A stretch of 5,877 nt of DNA, from contig JAFPXW010000296.1 in the NCBI GenBank assembly GCA_017394565.1, positions 1 through 5,877 of the forward strand, in the 5' to 3' direction. Of the stretch, positions 4,751 to 5,877 are shown piece after piece. A program made the position numbers and the translations under genes. The notes below the pieces were generated by a model, which ran no database searches, was not told where the DNA came from, and was given only the letters and a program-made list of their open reading frames with translations. How positions within the stretch are numbered: the first letter of the stretch is position 1; the number at the start of each line of letters is the position of its first letter. This DNA is from Oscillospiraceae bacterium. GTDB taxonomy: Bacteria; Bacillota; Clostridia; Oscillospirales; Ruminococcaceae.

Positions 4751-5877
4751 TCAGATCTCGATCTTGCCGTACAGACCTGCATTGATCTCGTCGTCTGCCT
4801 TCGGACGCTTGTAGTCCTTCTCGAAGGATGTCTTCATCGAATCCATCGAGATGCGCTCGGACGGCACCTCATTGCTGCGTCTGCGGTCGCGGTCGTTTCT
4901 GCCGCCTCTGCGGTTATTGCGGTCATTGCCGCCGCGTCCGCCTCTGCGGTCATCGCGGTCATTTCTGCCGCCGCGTCCGCGTCTTGCCGGCTTCTGTGTG
5001 GAGGAAATGATGACCTTGCGGTACGGCTCCTCACCGACACTGCGGGAACTTACGCCCTCGATCTCCGCGATCGCCGAGTGGATGATGCGGCGCTCGTAGG
5101 GATTCATCGGCTCTAATGTAGTCTGTCTGCCGCTTCTCAGCACGTTCTTGGCAATCTTCGCAGCCAGTTCCTCAAGTGTCTTGCGGCGGCGCTCACGGTA
5201 GTTCGCGGAGTTGAGAATGATGCGGTAGTACTCCTTGTCGCCGCGGTTGGCGATCATGAAGGTCAGGTACTGGAGGGCATCGAGTGTCTCGCCGCGCTTG
5301 CCGATGACGGTGCCGCTGCCTGCGGTCACGATCTCGATCATTGCGCTCTCTGCGCCTGCCTTGACCTGAAGCTCGGCTTCGACGCCCATTTCCTTGAGGA
5401 TGGACAGCAGGTAGGCCTTTGCCTTTTCGATCTTTTCGAGAGCCGCTTCGCTCGGCTCGCCGGTGATGAGCTCCTCGTCAAGCTGCAGCGGTGTGCGCTT
5501 CGGCTCCTCTGCCTTGGTGTCAGGCTTGCTCTCGGCTGCCGGTTTCTCGGTGACTGCTGCGGTTTCTGCGACCGGAGCGACTTCCTCAGCGGCAGGTGCA
5601 GCTTCCTCGACCGGAGCTTCTGCGGCAGGTGTGGTTTCCTCCTGTGCAGCGGCAGCAGGCTGTTCTGCCGGAGCCGGTTCCTCAGCAGCCACATCGTCCG
5701 CAACCGTGTCGTACTCGACCGGTGCCGGAACGATCTCCTCGATCTTCGTCTCGACCGCGGTGCGGTCAGTGGTGGATACATCAATGGAAACGTAGGTCGC
5801 ACGGACAGTCGCATTTCCCTTGGTGATGCCGAGGAACACGCGCTTGGGTTCCTCGATCACTTCAAATGTGATCTCCG
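4751..5877 (-). CDS. jag: Jag/KhpB (SpoIIIJ-associated) KH-R3H RNA-binding protein (5' end outside window)
   Basis: The frame stays open to the right edge; the first complete codons read EITFEVIEEPKRVFLG, which is the end of the Jag N-terminal domain, so the true start is beyond the window. The last 374 residues are visible. After the Jag-N remnant come an Ala/Glu/Pro-rich, acidic, probably disordered linker (about 5740-5477), a KH domain with the GxxG loop IGKRGETLDALQYL (5305-5264), and an R3H domain with NPYERRIIH (RxxxH) and GVSSRSVGEEPYRKVII. An Arg/Gly/Asn/Asp-rich tail (4990-4874) precedes the C-terminus INAGLYGKIEI. Jag/KhpB binds RNA, partners with KhpA in several Firmicutes and is encoded next to yidC. 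The usual length is about 200-210 residues, so the linker and tail are large additions. GTG at 5860 falls inside the N-terminal domain and is not the start. The stop is TGA at 4753-4751. Confidence 0.95.
   Translation of the reverse strand, partial: EITFEVIEEPKRVFLGITKGNATVRATYVSIDVSTTDRTAVETKIEEIVPAPVEYDTVADDVAAEEPAPAEQPAAAAQEETTPAAEAPVEEAAPAAEEVAPVAETAAVTEKPAAESKPDTKAEEPKRTPLQLDEELITGEPSEAALEKIEKAKAYLLSILKEMGVEAELQVKAGAESAMIEIVTAGSGTVIGKRGETLDALQYLTFMIANRGDKEYYRIILNSANYRERRRKTLEELAAKIAKNVLRSGRQTTLEPMNPYERRIIHSAIAEIEGVSSRSVGEEPYRKVIISSTQKPARRGRGGRNDRDDRRGGRGGNDRNNRRGGRNDRDRRRSNEVPSERISMDSMKTSFEKDYKRPKADDEINAGLYGKIEI
4877..4972 (-). repeat. Three imperfect RGG-type repeats in the Jag tail
   Basis: The tail encodes three units: GGRNDRDDRR, GGRGGNDRNNRR and GGRNDRDRRR. 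They are 10, 12 and 10 codons long and visibly repetitive at DNA level, with GGC GGC AGA or GGC GGA CGC followed by AAT/AAC GAC CGC. Such Arg-Gly-rich segments are typical of flexible RNA-binding tails. The repeat is seen directly; RNA binding by it is an inference. Confidence 0.85.

Noticed and set aside
4420..4814. Proline-rich small plus-strand frames over the jag-mnmE gap
   Set aside because: Their sequence is just the translated C-tracts and repeats of the structured intergenic region.
1..5877. DnaA boxes, tRNA genes, CRISPR arrays, insertion sequences
   Set aside because: I found no TTATCCACA-type boxes, cloverleaf, spaced repeat array or transposase; the origin is expected to lie outside the window.

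Overview
The window holds five protein-coding genes, all on the minus strand. In transcription order they are jag/khpB (5' end beyond the right edge), mnmE, mnmG, rsmG and a ParB/Noc-family gene (3' end beyond the left edge). This is the conserved rnpA-yidC-jag-mnmE-mnmG-rsmG-noc/parAB block found next to the replication origin in Firmicutes, so the window very probably lies close to oriC. High GC, strong AGGAGG-type ribosome binding sites, Rho-independent terminators and a Jag protein with long disordered extensions suggest a mid/high-GC member of the Clostridia, perhaps Oscillospirales. The phylum is fairly secure from gene order; the family is an inference.

Layout from right to left, the direction of transcription. 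At 5877-4751 is Jag, a KH-R3H RNA-binding protein with an Ala/Glu/Pro-rich linker and an Arg/Gly-rich RGG-like tail. At 4750-4503 is a 248-bp intergenic region full of structure: two identical 23-bp direct repeats that each form the same hairpin, three more hairpins, and a four-tract G-quadruplex motif on the transcribed-sense strand. Its last hairpin is followed by six T's, making a canonical terminator only 17 nt before the mnmE start codon. At 4502-3144 is mnmE, at 3135-1252 mnmG and at 1268-555 rsmG; these are tightly packed, with an 8-nt gap and then a 17-nt overlap. At 534-498 is an intrinsic terminator that ends the operon. Directly after it, at 495-467, an extended -10 promoter drives the ParB/Noc gene, which runs from 422 off the left edge.

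Functionally, MnmE and MnmG form the complex that builds the cmnm5U modification at tRNA wobble position 34, RsmG makes m7G in the 530 loop of 16S rRNA, Jag/KhpB binds RNA, and the ParB/Noc protein belongs to chromosome segregation or nucleoid occlusion. The start of rsmG also carries a 16-bp sequence that differs from the consensus ParB-binding site parS at one central base, so this gene probably doubles as a centromere site.

The genes themselves are ordinary and intact. The two places most worth attention are the structured jag-mnmE intergenic region, which looks like a possible attenuator-type leader for the tRNA-modification operon, and the parS-like site inside rsmG.
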